A DNA stretch of 46,074 nt from Pigoraptor chileana (GCA_943704495.1 CALSCR010000305.1:1-46074), one strand, 5' to 3'. Shown: positions 33,801 through 45,021, counted from the first letter of the stretch. Translations and numbers: made by a program. Notes: a model not told the origin generated them from the sequence alone.

Positions 33801-36800
33801 CCGCGCGTGTGCGCATCGACGACAACGACTGCGACAGCGGAATCCGCCCGCCACACACGAAACGTGCCGTCACGTGATCCGGTTATCGGACACCCAATCT
33901 TCAGCAGAGCACACCATGTGATTGTTGCAAGGTGCCCAGTGAGCGTCGAAATGCACACACCGGAGACAAAGTCCCACACACGCGCAGTGTAATCGCCGTC
34001 GCCCGACAACAGCCGATTGCCCGACGCATCCAGGGCCATGCACGTGACCCGGTTGGTGTGCCCCGTGAAGGTCTGCAGCAGTGGGTTCTCCTTCTGTGGT
34101 TTGTTTATCCACTTAAGCGAGCCCGTTTTGCCCTTGCTATCACCACTGCCACCATCCGACAACAAATGCTCGACACCCGATGCCCCAGATACCCCCGATA
34201 GACCAATCACGGCGCGGTAAACAGCACTGTCATCCGGACACTGACGCGCGAGGTGTCGCAGTGACGACGGATCAGCCGCCATGCGGTGAATCCACCGCCT
34301 GCAAAAGCGGGCAAATTGGTTCACGGCGAGCCCCACCTCCGCATCACCACCCCAATCGTGAGCGTTCCCCGCCGACACACACATGTCATATTCCGCAAGC
34401 AGTGACGGACCCAAATTGTGCCGAATCCGCGCCGCAATGTAGTTGAGGTTGCATGCAATCGAGTGCACGAACGTCCAGTCGAGAGCGTGCGTGGCATGGT
34501 ACAACACCTCCGACACGCCCGTTGCCGATTCCCCGTCCCACAGACCCGCGCCAGAGGGATCGCCCTGTGCCGCAAATAGGGACGCCAGCCGTGCGTGGGC
34601 GGCGGCATCGCGCATGACCCACTGCGAGGCCAGCTGCGGAGACACGCCGTCCGCGTCCGCACGGTTTTTGCCGGCGGCGGACGGATTCACGTGACGACAG
34701 TACTGTCCGTCGCGGAATTGGCGACAGTCAAGCTCACACGCACACATGTACCGTCTACGCACAGCCTTCTTCACTTGCCGGTGGAAAAACTCGATTCGCC
34801 CGGCGCCTCCCGCAGCGGGGGGTCGAATGTACGCCCGGATCGAGTGGTAAACCGACGCCCATACTTTGCGCTGCAGTTTATGGTCAACTGCTGCCGTTGC
34901 GCGCCGCATGGGCGTGTACGCAGTGCGCTCGTCCTCCACAGACAGCGACCTTGGCGGTGGAGACGCAATGCTCACGCCACCGTACGAAGCATGGAGTGAG
35001 GCCGACGGCGAAAGCAATTCAAGTAGCTCCTCCTCCGTGAGGCCGTGTCGCGACGCCGCAATTAGACACAACGCAGCCTCAATCTGCGACGCAAGCAGCT
35101 TCCCTGCATCATGCTCTATGCGGGCAAATGCCTGTCGGAAGATCCCGTCAATGTCCCCCGGAAGCGACTCGATAAACGCGTCGAACTTCTCGTACACGCC
35201 GAACATCCTAATCTCCTCGCATGCAATTGTGAGATAGAGGGGGCTGCCAGCAGACGACTTGGCGAGTAGTGTCCGCAGCTGCGCGGGCTCGAGACGCTTG
35301 TGGTACCGTTCAAACCTCAGCTTCACAAGCTGCGATTGCTCGGATGGTTTGAGAGCGCCGACGGGAGCAAGAGACGGAGGGTTCTTCCGCACCGCCAGCG
35401 AGTCACTGAGAACGCCCGGTGCGCACGATACAATTACTCGTATACCCGGGGGTAACCGCTCCGGTATCCACGCAAGCACCTCGCCCGGGTGGTATCTCGA
35501 GGTGACCATCTGATTGAGGCCGTCAATGACAAGCACGAGGCGGACAGTGGACTTGCCCTTCATTTTTCGGCGGAACAGCCTCGCGAGCCCATTCACTCCT
35601 TTCCCCGTCAGTCGTGACGCCATTTGTCGCAATATGTCGTCAGAGCCAATCTCTTCCAAAAGCCCTATGAAGTCTCTCGCGGCGGTTGCGATTGTGTGCT
35701 GTGCCTGTGCCGAGCTCTCGGACATTTTCTTGTTGAAGTGTGCGCGAATAACGCGTGCCATATAGTTGACAAGCTGCAGCGGATCCGACGATGCCGATGT
35801 GTGGCCACAGAAGACTGGGACAACAAGACACTTGTATTTTGAGTCCGCAATGAGTTCGAGTGCGAGGCGCGCCATCAGCGCCGATTTGCCTGTGCATGTG
35901 TGTGCGGGTGTGTTTGTGGTTGTAAATGATTTGTGTTTGTGTTTGTGATTGTGTGAGATGGTATGTGCGTTGGTTAGCAAGTATGAAAAATTATATTTAG
36001 GTATGAGAAATGTAGGATGCAAGTCAGTGTCTTTGGCGCTGTCCATTGGCTCCACAAGACATATCTCAGAGAGACAGAGAGACAGAGAGAGAGAGAGAGA
36101 GACAGCGTGATGTAGAGAAAGTGAGAGAGGATTGCGGCAATCTAATGGACCGAGGCATGATGCATAGAATGACATGCCCGACCCAATTACCAGAACATAC
36201 ATATACTCAAACCCCCACACCAAACAACACACACCTACACAAGCAGAAACACAAAAAGGCAGATGTCCACAGGGACGGACAGAGAGCATACCGTATCCCG
36301 AGTGCCCTGTAATGAGCACCGGCCTATCGTGTGCCACATCCGCACTCGCATCAGTATCGGACATCCCAAGCACAAACGGCGATTCTTCCTTCCCATCGGC
36401 CCTCGTCTTTACGTCCGCCACCAGTCTCCGCTTCTTTTTCTGCCTGGCATACCGCATCAGCATGTCGTATGCAATCGTGCGACCAAGAAACGTGCGCGTG
36501 TGCTCGTGCGCAAAATCAAAGTGCGAAAGAAACTCACGCACAAGAGCGGGCTCCCTGATGGCCGCACCGAGTGAGTGCAGCGCCCCATCACCCACGTCGA
36601 CCACCGGGAACTCAGCCTCAATGGCGCCCCGCAGATCGTTGAGCATGATTGCCTTGAGTTCATCCAGCCCACCCACTTTGGCGGCGCCGTCCGGGGAGAG
36701 CTCCTCCGGAACATACTGGCATTTGTATCCGTCCGTCACCTGCGGGCGCGCGTATTGCAAGGGCACGTGAGTGGGCAATATGCGCACAGATGACACATTC

Positions 36801-38317
36801 GATTGTGGAGCTTCAGCACTGCAGTTTCCACATACGCTAACAATCAACAGAACAAATGAACAGAGCACATGCACACACACACACAATACACACAGACATA
36901 CATACAGACACAGACATAGATACATAGAGACACGCACTACACATACACAGATACGTAGAGATACACAGACATACACATAGACATACACACAGACACACAC
37001 ACAGATACGTAGAGATACACAGACATACACATAGACATACACACAGACACACACACAGAGATATAGATACACAGACACACACCCGCATACACACCTGACA
37101 AAAGGGATGGAAAATAAGCTGTGCGCGCAGCTCCTCTATCGCAGGCCGGTACTTGTCCTCATCTGGATCCCTAAACACACTTCGTGCCGCAATTCGCTGA
37201 ACAGTTTCACTGCCATCCGGGCGACGCACCCACTGCGATGCAAGCGCTTCGTCCGGAATTGAATCGACAAATTCAGGACTTCGAAAATACGCAAAGGCGT
37301 GTGTTGGGCGGTCGGGTTCGTTCAGGCATGCAAACATTGTCTCGAGCACCGTGATGCTTGGAGGGAGAACATATTCGCCGCGGGGGAGGACGCTGATCCA
37401 GTCGTACAGCGCGTCGTTGCCAAGGCTGTATTCCTTGGGGACCCAACCGTAGCGCTCGCCACTGAGAGCGAGAAACCACCCGCGACAGCGCTCCACTTCG
37501 TCCAGACACAGCTGAAGCACATTGTGTGCCGCATCGCCGTTTTCTTCGGCCGTGAGTCCCCATCTGCACAACCATGTGCACGAATGTTCATGGATGTTTA
37601 GCCAGGAAGTCAAGTCAACAAACACGGTTGCGCACACAGTTGAGGACACACACGCACAAACATGCGCACACACACATGCACATACACATGCGCAAACACT
37701 TGCGCACACACATACGTACATGCACTTGACACACGCAGAGACACGCACCTCAAATCCACAGGTATCAATCGCACTTTGCGGGACGCCGCCCATTCGTTGA
37801 TTTCCGGAAACACCTCGCGAGTAATCAAGTCGCGCTCACCATGCATGTCCCTAATCCAATCCCAGTCGCACAGAGAAAGAACCAATGTTTTGTTATGAAT
37901 TGCGTCGCGGAACAAAGTAAACTCACCGAGTTGCCTTACAAAAATTATGATTACGAAATAAACCACACGACGACCACCCAAACTACAAACCAACACTCAC
38001 CTGAACGTGGAGCTAATGAACACGCAGACCTCAAGCACTTCACCCGGTCGTCGCTTCTCAGCAAGGCCCAAACGAGGGATGGGTTTTATGTACTTGCGGG
38101 CACCAGACGGCAGGTCCATTTCCGACGACTCTTGCGCTGAGGGGTCTCTGGGAGCAAGAATGCTCATCTTGTGAAACGGAGTGATGCTTGCTTTCTTGTG
38201 GAGAGAAGTATTGTGGAGGATAGAGTGCGTGCGAGAGCGGCGGCGACTTTCTCTTCGCACGGGACCTGCAGGCCCATCTTGCTGAGGATGCACGCGGACT
38301 GACGACGCCGCGCCCAT
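30836..38317 (-). CDS. DUF4062-NACHT-WD40 protein (TEP1/NWD1-like)
   Basis: Eight exons: 38317-38001, 37850-37749, 37563-37095, 36739-36292, 35889-33602, 33449-32887, 32613-32211 and 32044-30836. All phases agree, giving 1,932 residues. It starts MGAASSVR, a good N-myristoylation context. DUF4062 follows at about residue 97: [20 protein letters not shown], then LIPVDLRWGLT and [11 protein letters not shown]. The NACHT Walker A GHSGYGKS (about 440-447) is split by an intron; Walker B is [10 protein letters not shown] (near 568). About a dozen WD40 repeats fill the C-terminal 850 residues ([40 protein letters not shown]). The order is that of TEP1 and NWD1, without the TROVE domain. Such STAND ATPases form signalling or scaffold assemblies: TEP1 joins telomerase and vaults, and related NLR-like proteins sense stress or infection. 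Which applies here is unknown. Confidence 0.9.
36008..36060 (+). repeat. Dispersed repeat, intronic copy
   Basis: TGTAGGATGCAAGTCAGTGT and CTTTGGCGCTGTCCATTGGC followed by TCCACA, inside intron 4 of the NACHT gene. Over 46 bases it matches the copy at 42018 at 40 positions, in the same orientation. It is directly followed by a (GA)n-rich run, as that copy is. Confidence 0.75.
36068..36103. repeat. (GA)n-rich run in intron 4 of the NACHT gene
   Basis: An imperfect GAGACAGAGA run that turns into pure GA. It lies beside the dispersed repeat copy. Confidence 0.85.
36882..37090. repeat. CA/TA-rich degenerate satellite in intron 3 of the NACHT gene
   Basis: Repeated ACACACAGATACGTAGAGAT and ACACAGACATACACATAGAC blocks in a roughly 50-60 base pattern. 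On the sense strand they are GT-rich, starting at the 5-prime splice site at 37094. Confidence 0.75.
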
Positions 38318-39081
38318 TCCTCAATTCTGATTATGCCAGAGGCAACGGTCCTCTAAACAATTGAGTGGCACCCTAAGCAAACCTATGCAGGCAATTTACC
38401 CGCTGGGCGAGCGGTAATGGTGCGCCATCCTCAGGTTTGTCAGCGCAACAGTTCCGCCGTGGAATTAATGATGGTGCTATATCCTCCTACTTGTTGATGC
38501 TTATTCCAGAAACAAGAAATGCTCAAAGAAAATATGCGTGGCTACCTCACTCTCCCACGATCTCAGCAATATTACAGTAATGAATCGAAAGTGCATAAAC
38601 GCAGTGAATAAACAGTCTTCGTGTCATGTGTGTTCGTGTGTGTGTGTGCCGATGTGTGTGTGTGTGTGTGCGGAATGTGGCTGGACTGACCGTCAGTGAG
38701 TCGTCGTCGTCGCAGTGAATTTGATGGACCCAAACTGACAATTACTGGGCACGTGCCGAGTGAATGAATGAGACGGACTGCGGACTCACTCGGCACAATT
38801 AAATTGACATTTCCGTCGAAATGATCCTCAAAATCCGCTTGAAATTCAAACTGCGCGCCCTCGACTGTCGCTATGAGAATGTATTGTGCGAGCGCTCGGA
38901 ATAAAATTGTGTTAGGGTTTAAGCCTATAGATTAGGGTTCCAACACATTTCTGTTCTGAGTCCAACACTTTTAGTGCCGTCACTACTGACGCCCGCCGCT
39001 TTGTGAAAGCAAGTCCTCGAGAGAAGGTGATATGCTTATCTGGATCTCTCGCGTGTCGCATTTGAACAATACTTCTGTGCC
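38318..39081. promoter_or_regulatory. Divergent promoter region, NACHT gene (-) and SECISBP2 (+)
   Basis: A 764-bp spacer. It contains a (TG)-rich run at 38635-38670, a (CGT)n stretch near 38700, the 10-bp palindrome GGCACGTGCC at 38748-38757, and an overlapping 11-bp inverted repeat (38753-38796). No TATA box is obvious. The palindrome block is the strongest regulatory candidate. Confidence 0.5.
38753..38796. repeat. 11-bp perfect inverted repeat next to an E-box palindrome
   Basis: GTGCCGAGTGA at 38753-38763 and TCACTCGGCAC at 38786-38796, with a 22-base loop. The left arm overlaps the palindrome GGCACGTGCC (38748-38757). Confidence 0.85.
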
Positions 39082-40844
39082 ATGGCGAATCAGGGCAAGA
39101 AGCGACGCCAGCAGACCTTCACTCTCGCTGCATTCTTGGAGGATCAGCTGAATGCAGTGAGTCTCCTCCATCCCAAGTGGATGCCGCTGTGCATACCTGC
39201 TTGCATACCCGCTTGCATGTTGCGCACCACACTATTGTACCCAGATTCTATGCACTTGATCGGCTGTATCCTTTTTTCGTGTTTATTTTCGTTGGCAGTC
39301 TCATAATATATCGTACGAATGAGTGGCCCACATTTTATTCGCAACTCAAACTCACTTTCGACACACACGTTGACGCCTTCAGGTTAAAGATGGAAAGAGC
39401 ACGTCTGCGCCTGTCAAGACCGTTGTTGGTCTCAACCCCTCTATTGTTAGCCGCGATGCGCGGGCAGCAACAGCCGCACAGAAGCCGGCCTCACAGACTA
39501 TTGGTAAAGATGCGCCTGGCAAGCAAAAACATGCCGTGAATTCGATGGACTCGTCGGCGCCGACCCGTCCGCGTGGTAAAGAAAGGGAGAAGCCTAAGAA
39601 AAAAAAGCCGACGCTCATGAAAAAAATTATAACTGCGGAAAGGGATGTGCGCAAGGCAGCGAGTGCAGCGAGGCGAGAAGTGGATGCGCATGCGGCCGCC
39701 CAGCCAAGTGGAGCAAGTGGAGCGGCTGCTGGTGACGTCGACGGCACTGCGGTTACTGTTAACGTTGACGATGACGCCGCTTCCGTCATTGGATCTCCCT
39801 CGACATTGCAAGTGGATGCAGGACACGTGACAGCGGGCGGCAGTACAGACATCATCATCGATCAGGCCGAGTCTGCCAATGGCGTGCCGATAGTGGATGA
39901 TGTGCGACGTGATGCATCTCATGGCAGCCCTGATACGCACAGTGTTACGCGCATTGTAACACCACCCGCTGCGACTGCGCTTGCTCTCGTTCCCGCCAGT
40001 CATGTTGCGGCTGCAGTGAAGGAGAGCGCGGGTGATGTTGCCGCTACTTCGGACGCAAAAGAAGATTGCGATGATGCGGACATTGCTTCTGCAGACCCTG
40101 CCGTTGTCATCGCATTTGCGCCGCCCCCAATATTCATCGCCATTCCCGGGATTCACACGAAAAAGTTTAGAGCGTGAGTGCATTCTGATGAAATGTTGTT
40201 GCATGATGGACTGTGTGTAGTGATTGGTACTTGCTCTCAGCTGTTGATAATTGAATGAGTTGACGCATATTGCGATGTGGATGGGCATTGCGTTTTAGGT
40301 GCGATTGTATCCTTGGTATGCTGTGACAATTTCGTATTGGTGGGATGGAGAACAATTGCTGTCTGATATGAGATATGCATATTCACTGTATGCGAATGGC
40401 GAGTACGTCCGTGCTGGATGCGAGCCCCGTGCAGTTGATGCACACCGTCCAAAATGGCTTTGATTGCAGTGACACCTCTCGCGTTCTTGCTTGGATTGCT
40501 TGTTTGTTTGTGCTCACTTCTGCTCTCGCGGAGTTTTGTTTCTATTCTGCACTCTTGCCAAGTCTTTGCTTTGGTATGCAACGTCATTTCGAACGTCACG
40601 GTTGTGGCGTCATTGCATTTCTGTGGAGTGCATGTGCTTATTGTCAAGTTCTCTCCCGTGTCTCCTTTTGTCCTTTTGGCACACAGATACTGCAACCAAA
40701 TGACATCGCCCCCACTCGATGATCTCACTGCGGCGTTTCTCCGACTATTGCTGAAGTTTCAAGAGCGTCAGAAGGCAATGGACCCCATCAAGGTATGTGT
40801 CTGCTTGTTCTCCCCCTCCCCCCGCACACATACACACGCACACA

Positions 40845-40885
<41 letters not shown>

Positions 40886-41754
40886 ACCCACACCCACACC
40901 CACACACGCACACACTATTTCTCCTTCGTCCCTGTACCGCTTACGTGTTGTCTTCTGCCCAGTGTCTGTCCGTTTTCTCTCATGTTCATTTTGTACCATA
41001 CCTCAACGATACACCGACATTCCCCACAATAACACTGCCATTGTTTTGTTCCGACGCACACACGCAGGCCAAAGCCAAGCGCCGAATTGTTGTCGGTCTC
41101 CGTGAAGTTGCAAAACACTTGAAGCGCAACAAACTAAAGTGCGTCATTGTGGCGCCTGACGTGGAGGAGGTTCGAAGTGATGGTGGGTTTGCTTCCGTGT
41201 CCGTGCCAGTCTGTGGTTGATTGGCACATTTCCTTATTGGAGAAACAAGGGAGGTCAGCGTATAAACAATGGAAGTATTTGGAATCAACACTCATTAGCC
41301 ACACATCCTCCCACTCTCACCCACCCACCCACACGCACGCATACACACACGCGCGCACACACACACATATACACACACGCGCGCACACACACACACATAT
41401 ACACACACGCACCCTGCCCCATAAGGCGGACTGGACGACACACTTCTCGGCATTATTGGACACTGCCGCACCGCCTGCGAAGATGACAAGAAGGGTGCAC
41501 AGCTCATCTTTTCAATGCACCGACGCCGACTGGGACGCGTGCTGGATGTGTCCACGCCCGTCAGTATTGTGGGCGTGTTCAACTATGACGGCGCGCACGA
41601 TCAGTTCAAGGAGATGCTGGTTCTGGCAGAAAAGGGTCGTCGCGACTACGACGACGCCGTCGTGCGTGCAAAGACACAGATGCGGGACGTTACGCCGACG
41701 AAGACAACTGTATCTGCGCAGAAGGGCGGCGTGTTGGTCGAGACGGCTCCATAG
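39082..41754 (+). CDS. SECISBP2: SECIS-binding protein 2 (L7Ae RNA-binding domain)
   Basis: Five exons: 39082-39156, 39383-40173, 40687-40792, 41068-41182 and 41426-41754. Phases 0, 2, 0 and 1 agree, giving 471 residues (human SBP2 about 850). The start ATG is at 39082 (MANQGKKRRQQTF). A family block lies near residues 75-115: NSMDSSAPTRPRGKEREKP then KKKKPTLMKKIITAERDVRK, which recalls the human PLDSTAP...GKQREIPKAKKPTSLKKIIL region. From about 285 the L7Ae-type domain runs: KKFRAYCNQM, ERQKAMDPIKAKAKRRIVVG, LREVAKHLKRNKLKCVIVAP, GGLDDTLLGII and STPVSIVGVFNYDGAHDQF. The protein binds the SECIS element of selenoprotein mRNAs and delivers Sec-tRNA with its elongation factor to recode UGA. Its presence implies that this organism makes selenoproteins. 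Ala/Val-rich low complexity fills residues 130-270, and the long N-terminus of the vertebrate protein is absent. Confidence 0.92.
40847..40880. repeat. (CA)17 microsatellite in SECISBP2 intron 3
   Basis: A sense-strand CA run in the intron 40793-41067, flanked by degenerate CACACACCCACACC sequence up to about 40915. Confidence 0.85.
41330..41411. repeat. Two-copy CA/CG microsatellite block in SECISBP2 intron 4
   Basis: The motif ACACACACGCGCGCACACAC followed by ATATACACACACGC occurs twice in tandem, about 40 bases apart, just before the acceptor at 41425. Confidence 0.8.
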
Positions 41755-42015
41755 CTGCCCCATTTTTAAGGTTATCTTTTTGCCACTTAAACATGGATTT
41801 TACACACAAAAGCGATTCGACTTCATCGTTGTTGTATTGGCAAGCCATACTACGGGCCAACGTTGGGGTATATTTACATATGCACGCACGCGCGACGCAC
41901 AGCGCAGAGACAGAGTGATAGGACTACAGAAAGGCGACAAGGACTCGTCAGTATCTTAGGCGCTACACCATGGACACCGCAAGAAAGAAAGACACAGAAG
42001 AAAGCGAGACAGAGA

Positions 42016-42070
42016 GATGTAGGACTCAAGTCAGTGTCTTAGGCGCTGTGCATGGACTCCACACAGAGAG
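42016..42070 (+). repeat. Dispersed repeat, spacer copy
   Basis: TGTAGGACTCAAGTCAGTGT, CTTAGGCGCTGTGCATGGAC and TCCACA, followed by GAGAGA-rich sequence. It matches the intronic copy at 36009 at 40 of 46 positions. Weaker relatives lie at about 41918-41985 (GTCAGTATCTTAGGCGCT, then CCATGGACACCGCA) and 42109-42146 (ATTGGGCGCTATCCACA). Confidence 0.7.
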
Positions 42071-42362
42071 AAGAGAGAGAAGTGTGTTTGTGTGCGTGTG
42101 TGTTACACAATGTAGCCACGCATATTGGGCGCTATCCACAAAGAGAGTGAGAAACAATCAGCCATACACACATACGAGGCACAACCACTCACATACAAGC
42201 CAAAAAGCAAGGGGAAGCAGTCTCAGTGAGCGCGCAAACTGATAAAGACATTGAATTAGTGAGATATGACAGAGACAAGTAATGCATAAGCTTAATGAAA
42301 GCGAGACTGAGTCGGATTCGTAGTAGGTGGCCACAGACAACACATCAACACCAACACCAACA

Positions 42363-42363
<1 letters not shown>

Positions 42364-42420
<57 letters not shown>
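42364..42420. repeat. Compound (CA)15(TC)13 microsatellite
   Basis: Uninterrupted CA, then CT dinucleotides, about 45 bases downstream of the Salvador stop (which is at 42465 on the minus strand). On the Salvador strand this reads (GA)n(TG)n in the 3-prime flank. Confidence 0.9.
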
Positions 42421-42426
<6 letters not shown>

Positions 42427-42464
42427 TCACACACCACACACGAGCATCAACAGGAACCGGCGAC

Positions 42465-45021
42465 TCATAGTCCCCGGTCAATCTCCTCCGTGGTCTTCAT
42501 CTCGATGATGGACACAAGCAATGCGCGATATTGTTCGTATCGCTGCACGGCCATCTCCATTTCGTTGCGTTGCAGGCGATTCAGCATCGACCAAAAGCGC
42601 TCAAGTTCCGGAAGCGAAAAGAGATCCCACTGCAAAATGTGATAAAAGACAATGCATTTCGCGTGAGACCAGAAAATAAAAGAAGACAACGAGATCAAAT
42701 AAAAGCGAGGAGGGCGGGTCACAGACCGCAGTGAGTGAGGTGCATGGTAGATGAACGCATCTGCGTTGCGATGCATCCACGTGTTTGCTATGGCCACAGT
42801 CAATAGAATAGACAAAAAGCGAATAACACATGCGCATAACAGTGGGAAGAAGGCGTGTGTTTGGAATGAGCACAGAGAGTGGGAGATGCACACCTTGATG
42901 ATCTTGTCGGTATCGGGGGGTGATATCGAGTACATAAATAGCCACTCGGGGACATCTGATGGCGGTGATTACGGCACAGATGTTAGTAATTGGGACTCAA
43001 CGCGGGACTTCAATACTACCAATTGTGCAGAACGAACATTCGACAATACGATCGATCAATCTATGAATCGATCAGCCAATCAAGCAAGATACACAGGCAC
43101 ATGAGAGCACACACACAACCGCATAAGGCCCATCGGGACTACGCGCAGCCAGAGAAGGCACCATGGGGCAGCCATACATGTGGGGGCGCGCGCGCGCACA
43201 CACACACACACACAACCACATAAGGCATACACGCAGCCACATACCGATTGGGCGCACGTCAGTCTTTGTTTCGCCGGGTGTGTTTGACCATCGCGGAGGG
43301 TCGTATTGGGCTGTTTTTGTAATGTGACTGCGGAGGGCAAAGGACGAGGCGAGAAGTAAGACATCCAGTGTACCCATACCAAGCTCAGGGCGGATATCCT
43401 CGAAACAGGCTCCCCTTTGTATCAATACCGCTTATTATTGCGAGACAACAAACGACACACAAACGCAACTGCACACAAGGCCACAGCCACAATTACAGAC
43501 AGAGACAACAACAACGGCAGAACAGAAACACACACAGAGACAGACTGGGCAAAGACAGGGACAAAAGACAACGCAGAACAAAGGTAGTGACAGCGTAATC
43601 AGACAGAAACGGACTGCCAAAGCACGGCATGGACAACTCACTTTACATAATAAACAGCATGAAGCGGCGACTCGATCTTTTCCCATCCGGGTGGCAGTCC
43701 TGCACAGTCAGTTGAGGCAGTACTACCACTGATAAGAGATTATCCGCAGTCACCCATGTCACCACACGCCATTCAATAATCCGGTCACCACATACAGCTC
43801 CAAACATCCGCCTGTTTGCTTATTTGAGTCATGCATCTGGGCACAGCACACCGTCGCAACCATGAAGTCACTCTTCTCACCCTTTTTGTCGTCGGGATGA
43901 GTCCAGTGTGTTGTACCCGTCTTGTGACTGCACATGCGCAACGCATTGGCAATAAGCAACAATAATTTCACATTGGTCAACCGTGACAGTTACAACCAAA
44001 TACACACACACACACACACACACAAATCACAGCAAGCACATTACACAGATGTGCACACTACACAAAGAGGACCATCGGACACTGCACCAATGCAACCCAC
44101 TCAATGTAATATGTCTTGCCATCGTCGGTCATTGCCTGCTCCCACCCACGCGGCAATGGTCGCTTGTCAACAGCACTCGTTGCGGGCAAAAAACGTGCGG
44201 CGGAAGTGATCGATATCCGCCGTGTGGGTGTATGAGCAGGGGTCGAACCCGCGCCCTGTGCCTGGCCGTGCGGGTTCCCTCCCGCTGCGCCACCAGTCGG
44301 CGTCATTGGCCGTTGCGCGCCCGATGCAGAGGCGCTGGACATACTGAGGGGACCGGGCTTCGCGCGCGGAACTGGCGACATTCGCGGCGAAAGAACAGGT
44401 GTGGCTACATTGGAGCCATGCGTTGGCGTAACGTATGATCGCGCGCTGTTTGATCTTTGTGGTGTTTCGACTCTCGACGCAGATCCATTTGTGTCGTGGA
44501 TGGATGCAGAGCGCGGCCGAACAGAGGGCTTGACAACCACACTGCCGGTTTCGGGATCAAATGGCGCCTCTGCGATCACAAGCGAAGGGCGGGGCGACGA
44601 ACATAGTTGCAGCATTTACTATCATAGGTCACACACACACACACACACACAATGATGATGGCATATCCAATACAAACGCCACTAAGAATTGCAGCGATTG
44701 GTTTTGCTTTCTCACCTCCTTTTGTAACGACGTCAAGTGCTGTCGAGTCCCCGTGAACTGCATCACATACGACACACAAGGTTGTGATGGTGTTGTTGTT
44801 GTTGTTGTTTGGGAGGGGGAGGAGGAGGGGAGGACGGCATGACAACCATTAGCACCGTCCACGGATCAAACGGCACAGCGGAGTACACACACACACTCAC
44901 AAATCAGACGCAACATCACACCTTTGTGTCGGAAATCACTTGGCAGTCCAATGTCTTTCTTTGTGATGCGGACGTCGCTGCGACCAATGGACGGCCGCCG
45001 CTGGTGCCCGTTGGTGCTCAT
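42465..45021 (-). CDS. SAV1: Salvador (Hippo scaffold): tandem WW domains plus SARAH, with N-terminal CRIB-like motif
   Basis: Eight exons: 45021-44922, 44757-44716, 44569-44101, 43927-43881, 43699-43642, 43327-43245, 42955-42894 and 42629-42465. All phases agree, giving 341 residues (human SAV1 383). WW1: PLPRGWEQAMTDDGKTYYID then HKTGTTHWTHPDD. WW2: GLPPGWEKIESPLHAVYYVN then HITKTAQYDPPRW. The linker VPEWLFMYSISPPDTDKIIK resembles human IPDWLQVYARAPVKYDHILK. The C-terminal helix WDLFSLPELERFWSMLNRLQ is the SARAH domain that pairs with the Hippo/MST kinase SARAH. Residues 15-40 read ITKKDIGLPSDFRHKVHGD, very like the PAK1 CRIB start ISLPSDFEHTIHVGFD; human SAV1 has no such motif. The ATG at 45021 is the first Met in this frame. 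The Ser/Pro-rich middle is probably disordered. Salvador promotes Hippo-kinase phosphorylation of Warts/LATS. Confidence 0.92.

Larger units (their letters stand above)
41755..42464. other. Convergent spacer with repeated GGCGCT element copies and (CA)n(TC)n
   Basis: 710 bp between the stops of SECISBP2 and Salvador. It contains three related blocks centred on the motif GGCGCT (about 41918-41985, 42016-42070 and 42109-42146) and a long (CA)n(TC)n tract. It has no coding potential. Confidence 0.6.

Noticed and set aside
36739-36838. Extending exon 4 of the NACHT gene upstream to an acceptor near 36838
   Set aside because: In the required phase 0 the upstream acceptor leads to a stop. The acceptor at 36740 gives [14 protein letters not shown] directly after the HPFCQ end of exon 3, as in TEP1-like proteins.
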